Source: Lucifuga dentata
Taxonomy: Eukaryota; Chordata; Actinopteri; Ophidiiformes; Bythitidae
NCBI GenBank assembly: GCA_014773175.1
Contig: VXCM01001539.1
Span: forward strand, 153,029-217,028
Direction: 5' to 3'
Length of the DNA: 64,000 nucleotides
Shown here: piece after piece, positions 1-13,787 of the stretch
Layout: every line of letters begins with the position of its first letter
Position numbering within the stretch: position 1 is the first letter of the stretch
Position numbers and translations under genes: made by a program
The notes under the pieces: generated by a model
The model's input: the letters and a program-made list of their open reading frames with translations, nothing else
What the model was told of the DNA's origin: nothing
The model's database searches: none

Positions 1-317
1 AAGCACACAAACGCAAAGACCTGACACACAACAGATTCATACACACATGCACGCATGATGATGCTCCATCTTGCATTACGCTCATGACAGCCAACAAGAT
101 GAAGCATAATGCTACACGTTTGTTTGAAAGGCAACAGGATCAGACCGAGTACGAGACCTGGTAGCCTACTAGTATTCTACATCACAGATACATTAGCCCT
201 CTCTCTACACACACACACAAATTAGCAACCACCCACCCCCACCTCCACCCATCCAATGTTCCAACCAATCCCTCACTCTTTTTCCTCCTGCTTTCTCTGC
301 CTCTACCCTCCTCTGTC
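1..317 (-). other. cd44: cd44 3' untranslated region
   Basis: Follows the cd44 stop codon on the minus strand. It is CT-rich on the plus strand, with a short CA run at 209-221. No polyadenylation signal could be assigned, so the transcript may run out of the window. Confidence 0.6.
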
Positions 318-531
318 TCATGCCTGCTGTTCCTTATCTGGTGACTCCTCTAACGTGATGACGGTGAACTCCTCCGTGTTGCCATTCTCCTGGATCTTCT
401 CCTTGTTCATGAGCGTCACCATTTCCTGCTCTCTCTCCTGGGCATGAGAGGTCGATGCTGACGTAGCTGCCCCGTTTCCCTCGCCGCCCTCTTTGGAGGT
501 GATCATCAAGGTCTGTTGTTTTCCACACCAG
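318..531 (-). CDS. cd44: cd44 last coding exon: cytoplasmic tail
   Basis: Acceptor CTCTCACAG at 532. Encodes [17 protein letters not shown], then a Gly/Ser/Ala-rich linker, [17 protein letters not shown] and a C-terminus ending DKEQQA, with TGA at 318-320. The QEMV...NKE block is the most conserved part of CD44 tails. The juxtamembrane segment has fewer basic residues than the mammalian RRRCGQKKK. Confidence 0.93.
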
Positions 532-2968
532 CTGTGAGAGCAAATAAAGACACATTTATTTATAGCTAATTTTTTTTTTTTTTTTTTTTTTTTTGCCATC
601 CTACAATCTGCAACGAACACAAGAAACAACTATAAGACTAACAAAACTAAGAAATGTACCTGTTTCTTTTGGCAACAGCTGCACACACAAGAAGAATAGC
701 TGCGACTGCCACGATCACCCCAACGATCACCAACCAGTCTGGAGAGAAAACAAGCCATGAAAAGCTGTTAACCTTCAGCAATCTACAGTAATTTTTTTGT
801 AATTTAGGTTTTCATTGAATTTGGATTCATTTGCATTCCTGCCAAGCCTGTAAACGGTAGCATATCTATGTTCCCAGCATCCTATGTTCCCCAGTTCAAT
901 ATTCTGTTAACACACATTAAGTGTGTGTTAACAGACTAACCCTAACCCATTATGTGCTTTATTGTGCTATATAGAGCTGGGGAACATAGGACCCTGAGAA
1001 CACAGGAATGACCTGTAAACAACAAAGGAACCCTGGAAAAATTGAGTTTTCAAGCCAAAAACTCAGCAATAAGCCACCAACTCTAAAAAAAAAAAATCAC
1101 ACAAAACCCTCATCTGTGCTTATATTCAATCATTACTTTTNCCAACTCTAAAAAAAAAAAATCACACAAAACCCTCATCTGTGCTTATATTCAATCATTA
1201 CTTTTATCTGAATTTGAAGTCAGGTCAGGTCATAAAACCTGTTCATTTGTAAATAATTTGCCACAATAACAGAATTTCCTTAGACTTCAGTTGTTTTGAT
1301 TCTCTGCAAAAATTTCCAGATTCATCTGGCATCCCACCAGAGGGCACTCCAAATACCAACTGTGGCACTTGTATCACAGTTTGAGAACTGACTCAAGTAG
1401 GGAATTACAAGAATCTTTCAATAAGGTTTTTCACTCTGTTTTTTTCTATGGTTTTGCTAGATTTTTTGCAATTTTCTTTTATTTTCTAGAATCCAACATT
1501 AAAAAAAAAAAAAAAAAAAAGCTTTTCCTGAATCAAGAATTTTCTACATACAACTACAAAACTGGCAAACTTGGCAGAAAAATCTCGATTTTCACCAGTC
1601 AAAATTTATAGTCCTGTCTAGTAAAACTTTTCTTCAGTGCAGCTTTTAAAGCCAATTTCAACAAAATGTAAAAAGTGTTAATTACTTTAAACTCCAGAGG
1701 GTCAAAGAAATCAACACCACACTCGGTAAAGATAACACATGAATTTTTAGGTGTATTTTTGTCCCATCAGGGTCTTATTTAACTGCAATCCTCATTGTGG
1801 CCTTCAGGATTTTAGCCCAGGGTTGGAGGTATACAGGAAGTAGCAGGATTGCTCACTCGATGAACCGCCACTCTCCTGTTCAGCGGACGTCGGCATATCT
1901 CCAGCCGTTTCCATCCTCCCTTTCTCAGTGGGCGGCTGAAGCACAGCTGTCAACACAACGGAAGATAAAGTGTTCAATCATCGACATGGATATGCAACAT
2001 ATGGATTATTCACTGATGCATTATTGATTGTACACACACACAGAAGGTCTCACTGTCACCAGAATTTGCATATTTACAAGAGAAAATTAAATGAAGAATT
2101 CACATACATTTCTAGCTGTAATATAAATATAGGCTTTTCTTTTACTTTAAACTTTGTCTTTCATCTTATATGCATATTTAGGCCTCAAGCTGTGAGGCAA
2201 AAATAATCCTCTGAATGAAGGTTACATAATAATAAAGTTAATGTTTTTTGTTTATTTTTACATGGGGTATTTTGTCTGGTTTCTGGATTTGTTTAGTACT
2301 GACCTGTACAGTAAAGTGAAATGTATTGCACACTGGTTTATAGTTGGACAAAAGCTGAAACATTGTCTGTCCTCCTTAATTAGACTAAGAACTTGCAATG
2401 AGAAAAAAACAGACATGAAAGACCACTGCTGACCTGATTAGGCAGCTATTTATTCCAAAAAAAGCCTTAACTTTTAGAAAATGGTATCAGCCAATTACAA
2501 GAAAGACCATCTGTTACTGCAACACTTTCCTCCCAGGACTCGACAAAAATCTCTTAACACAAACACTTTTTGTCGTGTGTATTAATTCTTCGGTGTCAAT
2601 TACATAAATTCCAGTACACTTAGTGTGTCATTTAATGAGCAGAGAACCTGAGGTCTGCTTTTAATGAGATCTATTCCAAGCGAAGCCTAACACAAGGGGG
2701 CGTGCTGCATTCTTAAAGTGACTTCAGTCCTCCCAAAACCTGTTGCATCTGAATGAAAGGATGTTTTCAAAGAATCCTTCCATGTGGCTTAAATGCGAAT
2801 AAAGAAAAAGTGGTTATATAAAAGCTTAATATCAGAGAGATGAAGTCACTTACTTAATTAAAAAAGGGGGTTTTAGTATATTAAACATAAAATGGAGTGT
2901 TAAGAAAAGCTAGAAACGGAGCCATACGACTAAATAAATTATCAGTGATTTAGGAAGAGTTTGAAAAT

Positions 2969-3051
<83 letters not shown>

Positions 3052-3932
3052 TATCATCACAATAACCATGTTGTTTCAATTTCTGTGAAGATATTTATAG
3101 ACAATATGAACAAATTAACACAGTTATTTCATAAAATAATGTAATCCAAAAATTACAAAAAGGATTGAGCCAGCATGTCTCTGCCACAAACTCTGTAAAA
3201 GTGTTATAAAGATTGGATGTATCCTGCATGTTTTAGTGAGCTGTGTTTTTCTTACTCTCTGTTACAGCATCCTTGCCATCATCCAGAACCTCGTTCTCAG
3301 AGGAGGATTGCGTTTCCTCCGGCTCTCCAACAGGGGCCGTTGTAGAGGCTCCTTCCTCCCGAGACAGAGGTGGCTGCATCCCAGATCCCTCTAATTCTAC
3401 CACTCCAGGGGTGAAAGTGGACTCCACACCGCCACTCTTGTCTTTCTCTGTGGGGGCCTCTGTCTCCTCTGGCTCCTGTTCTCTTGGAGCAGCGCTGGCT
3501 GGTGGGGTCATTTCTGTCATTTTTCCATGAGCCTCTATGTCCACAGCTGCTCCGTCTTCATCGCCTTCATCATTTGCAGCCGCAGGCTCGGCCGTATGCG
3601 CTTCTTCAGTGATCTCTGGGTTCTCTGGCTCTGATTGGTCTTCAGCTGGTGGGGCTTGTGTCTGGGCATCAGTTACATTATCTGGCTTTTCCACCATGAC
3701 AGAGTTGTCCCCCATTTCAGGTTCTGCCATAGGGTCTAATTGGAAAACAGAAACCAGGGTCATGGTGAAGAAGAGAGAATACATTTTTGTTGACAGACAG
3801 AAGAGATTGATAGCTCCTGGTTTTACTGATCAGTGTTGTATTTTTCTGGATGAATCTCACATCTGTGTTTTCACAAGTCGTAAAATGACTTTTTGCTTAG
3901 TTACATGGCAGTATCTACATGTTTCCTGCCTT

Positions 3933-3966
<34 letters not shown>

Positions 3967-6900
3967 CTTTTGACTCAATTATTCACATCATACCACAATT
4001 ACAGATTATGGTGAAAACAATACATGTTGCATTATCCAAACAACCTTTTAAATGTGTTTCAGTTTCTTATTCCAGTTTCTTACATTATAGCACAAAACAC
4101 ATATAAAGCTATATCCTATTATATTGGCCTAAAGAGAGAAATGACTATGGAATACATAATATTTCTGCTGCCTTAAATCTAGCATTTTGGATTCAATTGC
4201 TCAATTCCGAGGCCACGATACAGATTCAACGTGTGTGAGACATTCAACCCATGTGATCCACGTGGACTCATGAATAAGAAAAATGTCAAAAAAAATGTCA
4301 TTTGTGTGACTGAAATAATGCAAATAGAATCCCGCTCAGCCATTGTACACAGTTTCTTGGAAAACTGCTCGGTTACTATACTCTTAGCTTGAAAAGAAGC
4401 TTCTCCATATATACTGTAAATGCTCTATTTGTGGCCGGGGGCCTTTATTTACCTCAACTGCGGAGAGAACCCAGCCAATACAGGAGACAGGCTTTTATGA
4501 GAGATCTGCCTTTATTTCTAATTTTGCGGCTAGACAAACTGCATAAAAACACACCGCCACAAGGGAGAAGATGTTAGTGTGAACATGCCTCCAGGCAGCT
4601 TTTATAAAGGTTCATTTTCTTTCATCCACTTTTCCCGGTTTGTGATAACAACAGAGCATCACGCGTTGCTCGTTGGGGATGTGGAGCCCGTCCCCGACGA
4701 GGAGCATGTGACAACGGGCTCCACATTTACGACTTTGTTTCACATTGAGCCTGGTTGTGCCCTCTGGCTGGAGAGGCTTTTTTTTTTTTTTTTGNTTTTT
4801 TTTTTTTTTTTAGCGGTTTGGTACTTCAAACATAGCTGCTGTCATCTGGTGGCAGCAGCAGATTACACTAGTAGTTTCCTGGGCCAGTATAAGACATACA
4901 CCAAACCCAGCCTTTATGAGAGTGGCTTTTATTTTGTCCTGCCGACTCCGCCTCAAGCTATTATTAGATACTGGCTATTATTTGAATACCAGCTTTTAAT
5001 AGAGAATTTATAATTATTTAAAACAAATTTGCAACCTCTTCATCTCTCCACTGACCCACGTTGTTATTTAAGCTAACAGAGTTGCTAATCTGATATGAAA
5101 AATCTGATTTGGTTTGTTCACATGCTCAGAAAAAAAAAAAAAAAAAAAAAAATCGGATTTATGTTACATGTAGGAATATATATATAGTTGGACCACTTCA
5201 GCCTGTAATGTGAATGTAGTTTTATGTATTTTTCTGTGGTTGTTGTGTTGCTGCAGTTCTATGAGAAAAAGCAATCAAAAACATGGAAAATGGCATTAAA
5301 GAATGTAATTGAATGATACAAAATGAGCCTGTTTGCACAATGGCTTTCAGTCTTCTTCTCCTTTGATTTTAAGCATTAACATTAGGTTGTTGTTTTATTA
5401 AGCTTTTTTTTTTTTTTTTTTTTTTTTTTTGAATAAGCATGATTCAAATGGATAACACAATACTTCATATTACCTGTTTGAACAGTATTTGTTTACATGT
5501 TACAGGTATTTTTTCATTATGTGTGTACAAAGCATGATTAAGTTAATTCTCCTGTCTGCTGGATAACATCCAGCCTACTAACCTGAAATGAGGCATTCTA
5601 AAGCTTACCATTGTTTCCGTATGGGCTGGGCTGAGCCGTTTTCACAAACACAGAAAAACAAAATTGCGGTTGGGAATGGGATTCCCCACTTGCACTAAAG
5701 TGACAATAAAAAGTAACCTCACCCAGGAGTCTTGTGCCAGTGCCCTGATAACATAGCTAGAAGCCGAGGAGAGGCTGCTGTTGACAAGGGGTGAGATCAC
5801 CTGGTAACTAGACCAAGGCGTTGTCATTTTGTTTGCTTTGTTTACTGTTTACTTGTTAAATAATTACATAGAGAATGAGATCTGGAGGTACAAATGTGAG
5901 CTGTTTGGTTCATTTCCTGTCAATTCCATGATAGATTCAACTTGAAGGGCGCTCTTTGGAAAGCATACTTTCACCAAGGCTTGTTTGGCCTTGGTGCTCT
6001 CCAATGAAAGCTATGTATCTTGTTCTATTATTCTGGCCTAAAGAAAGAAATGACATTGAAAAACATAATATTTCTACTGCCTTAAATCTAGCATTTTGGA
6101 TCTGTGTTTTCATTGAACAGCTTTACAGTTTGGATATGATGACAAATGGGAATAAAGTACTATATTTATTCCCAGGATGAGTATAAATGGACATGGTATA
6201 CTAACCTATTGCTGCAATGACTTTGTCACAGTTCGTTTCTGGCCCAGCTGCCACATGGAAGAAGAGGAAGAAGAAGTGATCAAAAATGGAAAATTGCATT
6301 ACACTTTATTTAAATTATACAAAGTAAATTTACATCTAACTCCCAGATGAGAATATATAGATTTTCATTTGTCTTATTTTCTCCAGAAGTCTTTGCCTCA
6401 TTTTAAAGTTTAAAGGACAATACTTGCGATTTTGCATGTTTGGGCCCAACAAATACAACTCACATTTCCCCCAAATATGCTACTAAAGCAGTAAATTTTA
6501 CAATTTAGCACTTCAGTAGTATATTTGGGAAGATATACCTTAGAATGTCTCCACTAGGGAATATAGTCCCAGGAGAAGACGACTTTTATCAAGAAATTTA
6601 AAATGACCATGCCTTCAATATTTAGACATAAGTGTTACCAGGTGAAATTGAATTTTTAGGTAGGTGTATTGCATTTGATTTTGAAAGACTGGGGGATTTG
6701 GCAAAATAACATGAAAATTGAAATATGGGTTTATGCTTTGGAAATCGTTTTCAGTAACATGACATGAATGCAGTCAGCATTTATTGGGCTTGAACATGCA
6801 AAATTAGAATTAGAATTAGAATACCTTTATTGTCAGAGCACAGAGTACAATGAAATTTGTGACAATCCTTGACGGTACATTCATATGTAATCAAACAAAA

Positions 6901-9777
6901 TAAAAGTGCACAAAATTGCTGGTATGGTCCTTTAAACTAAATATCATGCCTTGATAATAAACTGAATATCAATACTGAGTATCCACCAGAGGAGTAATTG
7001 AGCATTTCCTGTAAATATAGTTACCATTTTTATCATAGCAGTAGGCATCCGAGTGTTCTTCAGGATTTGCAGGATTGATGAAAAAACCTGTCATGTTCTT
7101 TGCACAGTTTTCATGGCTACTATGTCTGAGGATCACAAGCTTCTGGTTGTTGATCCAGCCATTCCTAAATGAACAAAGCAATATCATTATTAGAGACATT
7201 ATAAGAACAGCACTTGTATTAGAAAAACCCATTCAGACCTGGCATCTGCATGGAAAGTTCAGCTATTTTACAACCCTTGGCTAATATACAGGTATAGGTT
7301 AGCATGGCATTGTAATCACACCCATCATTTTCAGGATTGTTGACACAGGCGTTCCACTGGAAACAGTTTTACGAGAGATTCTAATAAAGCAAAGAATTAC
7401 GAGCTGCTGTAAAACTGTTTCCATTAAAACTCTTACGTCTAACATCTCTCTACAATGGGAGGAGTGAGAACAATATAACACTATTACCTTAAGCTTACAT
7501 GAACAAACATGGATTATCACATGCTGTAAAATGATGAAGACCTGACTCTTGATCGTGTCATGATAGTAACCACTGAAATCCAGTCAAAATGTTCTTAATC
7601 TGCTACCTGGTTCCTTCCTTCCTTTGGATATACCATTTATGTCAAAAATTAGTGGAAGCAAATCATGGCTATAGATCTGAATGTGCAGGCATGAAACATG
7701 GTTAGAATTGGTTTGATGCCTCCCTAAAAATGATGTGGTTTGTGTTAGTTATATTGCTCAGAAACAGAGTGCAGGTAGCCCAGTAGTGCCAGTGGGCGTG
7801 GCCATATGTACATATTCGTAGATGGGATTTTAATTCAACTTAAAAATGCAAAGGAAACATAATTTAGTGAATAATTTGCCATAATAACAGACTTTCCATA
7901 GATTTCAATTGTTTTGAATCGTTAAAAAATCTTGAGAGTCATTTGGCATACCATCATGGTGCACTTCAAGTACCAGCTGTGGTACATGTACCACAGTTTG
8001 AGAACCACCGCTTTAGACTGACTTTGAGGAAATGAGTGTTTTTAGAAAGTCTAACAAGGACCCTTTTACCCTAATCTTATGTGTCTCCAGTTTTATCTGA
8101 AAGTCCTGTAACAACATTAATAAAAGCTCTTTGTTTCACCTGCAGGTCTCCATGTTTTTAGCGTAGGCCTCCTGGACTTGTTCCAGACTTGCCAGAGTGC
8201 TCATCAGCTGCTCACACAGCTTCTGAGCCATGTCAAAAGTCAGGGTGTAGCGGTCTGCTCCCTCAACCATAAACACTCCAGCATAACTGCAACTCCGAGA
8301 CTTCACTGCAGGGAAAGACAAGTAATAATAAAAAAAAAATAAAAAATCCAGTTTCAGTATCTCACTGGTTTCATTTCAGGTCATTTCGGATTATGTGGGT
8401 GGCAGAAGCCTGAAGGTAAGACGGACGGCCTTTGCTTGTTGGAGACATTGCTTATGCCTTAAACATGAAAAATAAATCTAATTTCAATTTCAAATAATTT
8501 TCCAGGCAACAACTGGAAGCCACAGAGCAGCAAACATTTGCTGAAGTTATGAAAGAGATCAATAAGTCTTGGATTTGATTATGGAGATGCAGTTACTTGG
8601 CAACTCAGGCACAAATAGACTATGTTTGGAAGAGATGGGAAATTATGACAGTCAGTTTTTTTTTAATCCAACAGCTGAATGAATGAGGATTTTATTTTTT
8701 TTTTTAAAGGTATGTTAAAAAAAAATATTAGCAAGTCATTAACATCAGCACTGTGGTCTCACCAATGACTTATGTATTAAAAACACAATTTGAAGCTCAG
8801 TTTCTATACTAACTAAATATAAAACAAGCAGATACAGAAATAGATCAGAAGTTTTAGATTCATGGTTAAATTTTGAAATGATATTTCACAGTAAGGATCC
8901 ACATGCTGTGGGTCATAAAGCAGAAATTTATGATCATGTCTTGATTTTTGCTTCATATATTCAAATAAAGGATTGTGAAATGGACAACCATCCAACTGGG
9001 ATTCATTCTAGCTTTGAAACTGAAGCTATTCTCTTTCCATTAATTTTATGTGTCAAATATATAAATGAGATCCAATGTGGTTATGGAGGCATCATTGTCC
9101 CTTATTTTCTCACGAGAGGGCAAAAAGCTATTCAGTTAACTCTTAAGTACCAATAGACAATTTTTCTAATAAACTGTAAGATTAAATTATTTTTTCCCAG
9201 ACGTGTGGAGTGTTTTGTATCTCTTATCTGCTGCTTTCTGGGAGCGAAGCAGCAAGACACAGGCTGGATATGCATTTAGGTTTGCCGTTCAGGCTTTACT
9301 CAGCCTCGTTTCACTGTATCTTGTTCTAGCCAGTGTGTGCAAACAAACATATATACATGACACCTAAAGACAAAAAAGGGATGGACAAAGGTGTTTACAC
9401 ACAGACATGCACACAGGCCCACATGCAAATGCTTGGCAAATGAACACTCACGTCATCTCAAGAATAGGAAAGTATAATTTCCCGTGACCTCTTTCTCAAA
9501 CAGGGAAATGCAAACAAAGTAGTCCAAGCTTTGATTATTAGACCAACTTTCATTCTCGCTGGTTTTCATAAGAATATTAAATAGTCTACAAGATTTATTT
9601 AGTTTTAGATCATGAAAAATTGTAGAATAATGCTAATCTGCAACTCTCACTCTATTTGTTTAAGTTTACTCAACTCAAAGCTAAGATTTGGGAAAATGGC
9701 TTTGTCTGCTGAAATGAAAACAAACATGCAAATCAGATTGCACATTTCAAAAGCAAATGAATAGGCAGCACTATCAG

Positions 9778-9814
<37 letters not shown>

Positions 9815-12800
9815 AGAGCAGCCTGTTTGCAGCACGCACAATGGCCAAATTGATGGAAATAGAAAAGTGGACTTTCTAGATTTGAGCAGGAGAGCTTTTG
9901 CATTGACAGTGAAGGAGACAGACACCTGGGAAGAGTCTTGTGATAATATCTGGGGACAAACAGCCCTCAGAGATGGAACATTTACTTCTGTCTCCATCTC
10001 CATGGTAATCTTTCCATGATCCCCACTCCCACATACAGAGAAAATCTCTCTCTCTCATAATAACTTCTGTAGAAAGTCTACTTTAAAGCAATTTCAAAAC
10101 ATTTAATTTCCATTAAGGGAAATATGACTATAACATCTTTTAGTTGCAATTTAGCCTTGATGGGTAATATCACACGTCATAAAATGCATTATCAACATGT
10201 GCTACCTGTCTGAAAATGTGATCAGGAAGTTAATGTTTCTGCAAAGGCTTAACAAATATTTCAAACTAAACTGTGACTTTCTGAAAACCAACGTTGCAGC
10301 AACATTTGCAAACATTTATACTGAAAAAAAAAAAAAATTCAGTGCTTTTGTACAGTTACATATTCTTTATTTTGTTAAATGCTAGAGCAATTTGCATTAA
10401 CAGCAGGATTTCCACACAACAGATGACGTGCAGATTTTTGGAAATTGGAAGTGTTTGTGCACTATTTGGAACTTGTTGAAATGTATTACCAGGGTGACAG
10501 GAGTGTGGGTTGTTCAAAAAAAAAAAAAAAAAAAAAAAAAAGTCTACATATTAATGACTCATTTTTGTAGCAACAATGCCAGAATAGTAAAGCAGAAGAC
10601 ATGATAGCTGAGCTTTCTACTGTGAAGTCTGGAAAGTTTAAAAACTATAAACCTGATGAATTAAAGTGGTACTATGAGGACAACAAATAACTGGAATTCT
10701 TCTAGAATAAAACCAGCTACTGCATTATTTTGGATTTTATACTTAAAAAAAAAGGTAATTAAAGTTTTACATGACACCCTCAGGTATTTCTCACCTGGTT
10801 GATCTTTCTCAGAGTTCTAAACAGAAAATACCCACAAGTTATAATAAAATTAAATAAGTATATGGAATTAATTGGAATTAATTAACTAATCATGAAATAA
10901 CAAAAATCAGAAATGATAAGACAAAAACACTAGAGCACTATATTAACTCTATTTTAAACTCTTATTTTTTAGCTGCAGGCATAGAGCCCACTTTACACAA
11001 TGGTGAAAACCTGTAAAACCAGATCTGTACACTAATATCACTACTAAAATGATAGAGGGAGGACCTAAGAAAAGCAGCACCTTAACTAGATAAATGGAAC
11101 CCAATACAGTCACCCTGCCATGAATACTTTGTGAAGCTTATAACGTTCAGTTTTTGTTGAGGCAGAAACAGATTCAACTTTAAGTTCTGTTAATTTTGAC
11201 AATGTGATATGTGATGATAATTATGTGATAATGAAAAAAAAAGTTTATTTAGTGTCAGTAATTAAGGAAGTACAATGTTATCAACCGGCTGTACAGAGAA
11301 AGAAACTGTAATAAACATAATATATTTTTGGATATATCTGTACTATTAAAGATTAAAACCTTTTATTTGCTTCTGAATCAGCATCATTTCAGCTGCACAT
11401 CAGTGGTTGTTTTTGTTTTTTTTTTTTGTTTGTTTTTTCATAAATGCAAACCCTCTACAACATATATTTTGTCTGACAAATCCGAGTGAAATTGCATATG
11501 GGAGAAATATGGGGAAAATATGCCTGATTTTTTTCCCCATTGAGATTGATTATCACTTTTGAAGAAATTGACAAAAAACAAAACCCTCCCAATGTTAAAG
11601 GACCAAACTAATGATTTTTTATGTTTCAGCCTGATAAATACTACCCACATACATGTTACATTACTATCAGGCATTTTCCAAAACATAAAACCATATTTTA
11701 GTTTTTGTGTTATTTAGCCAAATTCCCTAATCTTTTAATATCAAATATTCCTGTGACACCCACTTTAAAATTCAATGATTTGCCTGCTAACACACAACTG
11801 TGTAGGCACCTTCTGTTTACCTTATTGGTAAAAGCAGTCTTTTCTTCTGGGATACTCCCTGGCGAAGACATATATTTTCTTTTCTGTAGCTGCATGTTAG
11901 ACTGGGTAATTAATTAAGCAACTTCAATTAAGTAGCTCTAACAAAAAATAATAATAGATGTTATGTTTTTTGTAATGAATTACTTATCTCAAGCATGTTT
12001 CAAATCTCTACAAGTTGATTTTTATAGCGTACTGGAATTAAATAAAACAGTCTTAAAACCACTTCTCATTTATATAGCTCCAGTGGTATGCTCTGGAAAA
12101 TGGTAAGCAGCAGTGTAACATAGGTGTGGTTTGTATTTGGCACAAACATGCAAAATTATCTGCTCCTTTAAGAAATCCTTTTAAATATTCCTGGATACAG
12201 ATCTGTACCACAGTTTATTCGATTCTTTCCTGGGTCGTACCTCACCTTTCCTGAAGTTTGTCCAAACTGGCTCATAACCTTTTGAGTAATCTGCAGACAA
12301 ACAAACAAACAACCTCCTTGGCAAAAGTAATAACTAAATATTACTGGTGCATGCTTAGATTGACTGTTGCATTGCTGAATGTATATAAGTGAGAGAAGTA
12401 TTGAGAAAACTTAAAGTAATAACCTATTGACTCCATGTAGCAGCTATAGATTATAACCAAAATGTACAAAATTGGCTAAATTGGAATTTGCCATTTAGTG
12501 GCCATGTTCATTACAATATACTAATTTCACTCAATAGTATAGGAATCAGACTACTGAAGGATTTGATATCTTTTTTTTTTTTTCCACTGGCTGTTATGAG
12601 TAAACAGAGTATGAGCAACAGCAGGAAGTAGAGCTCTCTGCTGTTAGTGGCAGTTGGGCATCAAGAGACATTGTCAATTGCCAATAGTTGTTTCGTTAGG
12701 CAGTTTCAGTTCTGTGCCCCCCCCCCCCCCCCNNNNNNNNNNNNNNNNNNNNNNNNNNNNNNNNNNNNNNNNNNNNNNNAAAAAAAAAAAAAAAAAAACC

Positions 12801-13123
12801 CTGAAAAAAACAAAAACAGAAGTTTGGCCTTGCAAACCTGCCCAGAGAGATCAAAGCGAGCACAGCTTAGCATCAGCGGGCTGAAAAGGGGCTGACATGA
12901 ATCAGAGGCGTTACCATTAGTATGCAGGTGGTCATGGGGGTCTTTATACACTCCAGAAGCCCGTTATGCCAAAGCAGAGACTCCACCAAAGGCTCCATTG
13001 TCACCTAATGGAGTTGAAACCAAGGCGACTGCAAAGTCTGGGTGTACAGAACCTGAGAGAAAGGGCGCTCAAACACAGCGTCTTGCCAAAGCTTCCAGCT
13101 GCTCAAGTATCAAGACAAGCCTG

Positions 13124-13163
<40 letters not shown>

Positions 13164-13745
13164 CTGTTTGCTCTCATTACTCTCTGTTTGTCTTTTCTGT
13201 GGCAGCGATAAAGAACAATTTACCCCCTGCATGCAGGTACACAAATACCCAAACAGACATTCAGATCTCACACACACACACACACACAAACAGAGATAAG
13301 AGGTCAGCACAGAGTAAACTCAAACAACATATATTTTCAGTATCTTGATGTCAATCTTGGAAATATAAACAATTTTGGTCTACATCTTGATCTTTTATCT
13401 GCAGTTTCCGCTTCTCAAAATGTTATCAGTTAACTTTTCTCAAAATGTCAGAATTTCAAGAATCTCGTGCATGAACAGAGACTCTACTGTGTACATCCCC
13501 GTAATGCCTTATTACTATAACAGCCTTTTATTCATACTTTCCCAGCATACGAGGTGAAATCTTGCTACCATCACTCCCACAATTCTCCAGTATCCTGTGT
13601 TACCACCTCTCTCTCTCTCTCTATCGTGGAGAATGTGCGCTGTCAGCAGGCACGCTACATCTTTCCCTTGGCTTGACAAAGGTCCACGGGCAGTAGAAAA
13701 GGTGAAATATGAGATCCAGTTCATATATGTTTGTGCACATGCACA

Positions 13746-13787
<42 letters not shown>

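Larger units (their letters stand above)
739..1856 (-). other. cd44 intron with assembly duplication and hAT-like fragment
   Basis: Contains the exact 64-bp duplication around the N at 1141, a poly-A run at 1500-1520 and one copy (1248-1391) of a repeat also found at 7867-8018. No coding signal seen. Confidence 0.7.

Noticed and set aside
3243..4106. Plus-strand open frames opposite the cd44 stalk exon
   Set aside because: They are the antisense shadow of the 480-bp low-complexity exon.
5618..5690. Exon-like segment with AACAATG|GTAAGC donor on the minus strand
   Set aside because: The in-phase reading meets a stop, and other frames give an incompatible phase with exon 4 and the stalk exon.
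5642..5838. Open frame as an extra cd44 exon ([15 protein letters not shown]...) ending at a good-looking CTGG|GTGAGG donor
   Set aside because: The exon would end in phase 0 while both neighbours require phase 1, there is no convincing acceptor, and the residues do not resemble the CD44 extension.
7265..7375. Cys-rich minus-strand reading ([20 protein letters not shown]) next to cd44 exon 3
   Set aside because: It has no splice borders in phase with cd44, ends in a stop inside the intron, and resembles no Link or other domain I know; likely chance or a repeat.
12647..12951. Frames across the poly-C/N/poly-A gap
   Set aside because: They are translated through 47 unknown bases and homopolymers.
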